A stretch of DNA of 64,000 nucleotides, from contig JAGFBZ010000342.1 of NCBI GenBank assembly GCA_018398805.1, positions 2,440,001-2,504,000 of the forward strand. The letters are read 5' to 3'. Positions 63,409 through 64,000 of this stretch are shown here, piece by piece. Source of the stretch: Hirundichthys speculiger. Its lineage: Eukaryota; Chordata; Actinopteri; Beloniformes; Exocoetidae. Numbering within the stretch: the first letter of the stretch is position 1; each line of letters starts with the position of its first letter. The notes below the pieces were generated by a model that saw only the letters and a list, made by a program, of their open reading frames with translations, was not told the origin of the DNA and searched no databases. Position numbers and translations under genes: made by a program.

Positions 63409-63767
63409 TAGGGGTGAGTATTGGCAAGGACCTCGCAATACGATATGTATCATGATACGATATTATCGTGATATCACGATATATTGCGATATTCTACCCA
63501 GTTAATATCAAAATTAAAAGAAAGGATGAAAAATCAAGTTGCTGTATATGTTCATCAGATGATATTGATCATTCAGAGGACAAATTGAGTCAAAACTATT
63601 TGCTTCAAAACAACCCATTTATTGTTTATAATTAGTGTTTTTGCACATTTAAGTATTCACAATGCATAAATTTTACTAAATAATCTATTAGGAGCTGAAA
63701 CATTGATATTATATTGGGCGGCCGAAAATCACGATATATTGCCAAATCGATTTTTTTCACACCCCTA
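63409..63767. mobile_element. hAT-like MITE with exact 8-bp target duplication
   Basis: 359 bp starting TAGGGGTGAGTATTGGCAA and ending TTTTTTTCACACCCCTA, flanked by identical ACCAGCGT octamers (63401-63408 and 63768-63775). Subterminal CGATATATTGCGATAT repeats in both arms. Non-coding. Confidence 0.88.
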
Positions 63768-64000
63768 ACCAGCGTCCAGTATCTACAATTATATTAATTA
63801 TTTCAGTTGTTTGAAATATTCCATCAATTACCATATATAGTTAATATTTTTGTGTTTCCTTTCACTTATTTCATTTAAAATACAAATACATACTCTTTAA
63901 TTACGCAGATATATAGAAAAATAATATAATTGAGCATATTTGATGCTGTGTCAGTGATATACGGGGGCGAGAAGTAAAACAATAAAAAAATAATCCCTCG

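Larger units (their letters stand above)
61756..64000 (-). other. Intron upstream of exon A (partial)
   Basis: Contains a GT-rich stretch (about 61859-61882), an alternating CG/CA tract (62111-62140), a hAT-like terminal fragment (62320-62480), a 16-base C run (62922-62937) and a complete hAT-like MITE (63409-63767). No sign of the coiled-coil first exon expected from mammalian IQSEC3, so it should lie beyond 64000. Confidence 0.65.

Overview
This 64 kb window looks like nuclear DNA from a ray-finned (teleost) fish. The only gene I can support is on the minus strand. Seven exons with consensus splice sites and compatible phases read into IQSEC3 (IQ motif and Sec7 domain protein 3, an ARF guanine-nucleotide exchange factor). 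Large AT-rich introns separate them, and these are full of transposon families typical of fish: hAT elements, Tc1/mariner, an L2/CR1-like LINE, a tRNA-derived SINE and a solo LTR.

The gene is read from high to low coordinates. Exon A (61180-61755) holds a Gln/Glu/Pro-rich N-terminal region and ends in the family signature DYELSLDLKNKQ. Exon B (49142-50449) carries the IQ motif, a long Pro-rich disordered region and the first Sec7 residues. Exons C (36181-36342), D (26582-26704), E (18416-18582) and F (6335-6474) complete the Sec7 domain, with the expected catalytic glutamate in exon D. Exon G (572-697) opens the PH domain. The true first exon lies beyond 64000, and the rest of the PH domain and the C-terminus lie before base 1, so both gene ends are missing. 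Introns after exons A to G are phase 0, 2, 2, 2, 1, 0 and 0.

Exons C to G are intact. Exons A and B together need three frame corrections. Each equals one missing base and each restores the expected phase, so uncorrected sequencing indels are the simplest explanation.

Many mobile elements can be delimited to the base by target-site duplications (TSDs): hAT elements at 9723, 16835, 29469, 41791, 42602 and 63409, and a solo LTR at 16388. Several hAT copies keep relics of a BED zinc-finger start. Tc1-like relics lie near 4.1, 7.9, 15.4 and 38.3 kb, and there is a nearly complete 1.2 kb Tc1 copy at 45624-46848. Two hAT families have inverted copies on either side of exons C and D, an arrangement that could promote exon circularisation.

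No bacterial-type system, CRISPR array, rRNA gene or functional tRNA gene was seen. I found no clearly new biological system. The points most worth checking are the exon frame breaks, the inverted repeats around exons C and D, a recurrent GTTTGGA insertion site, a 53-bp repeat that differs in copy number between two transposon copies, and a 45-base poly(C) run.
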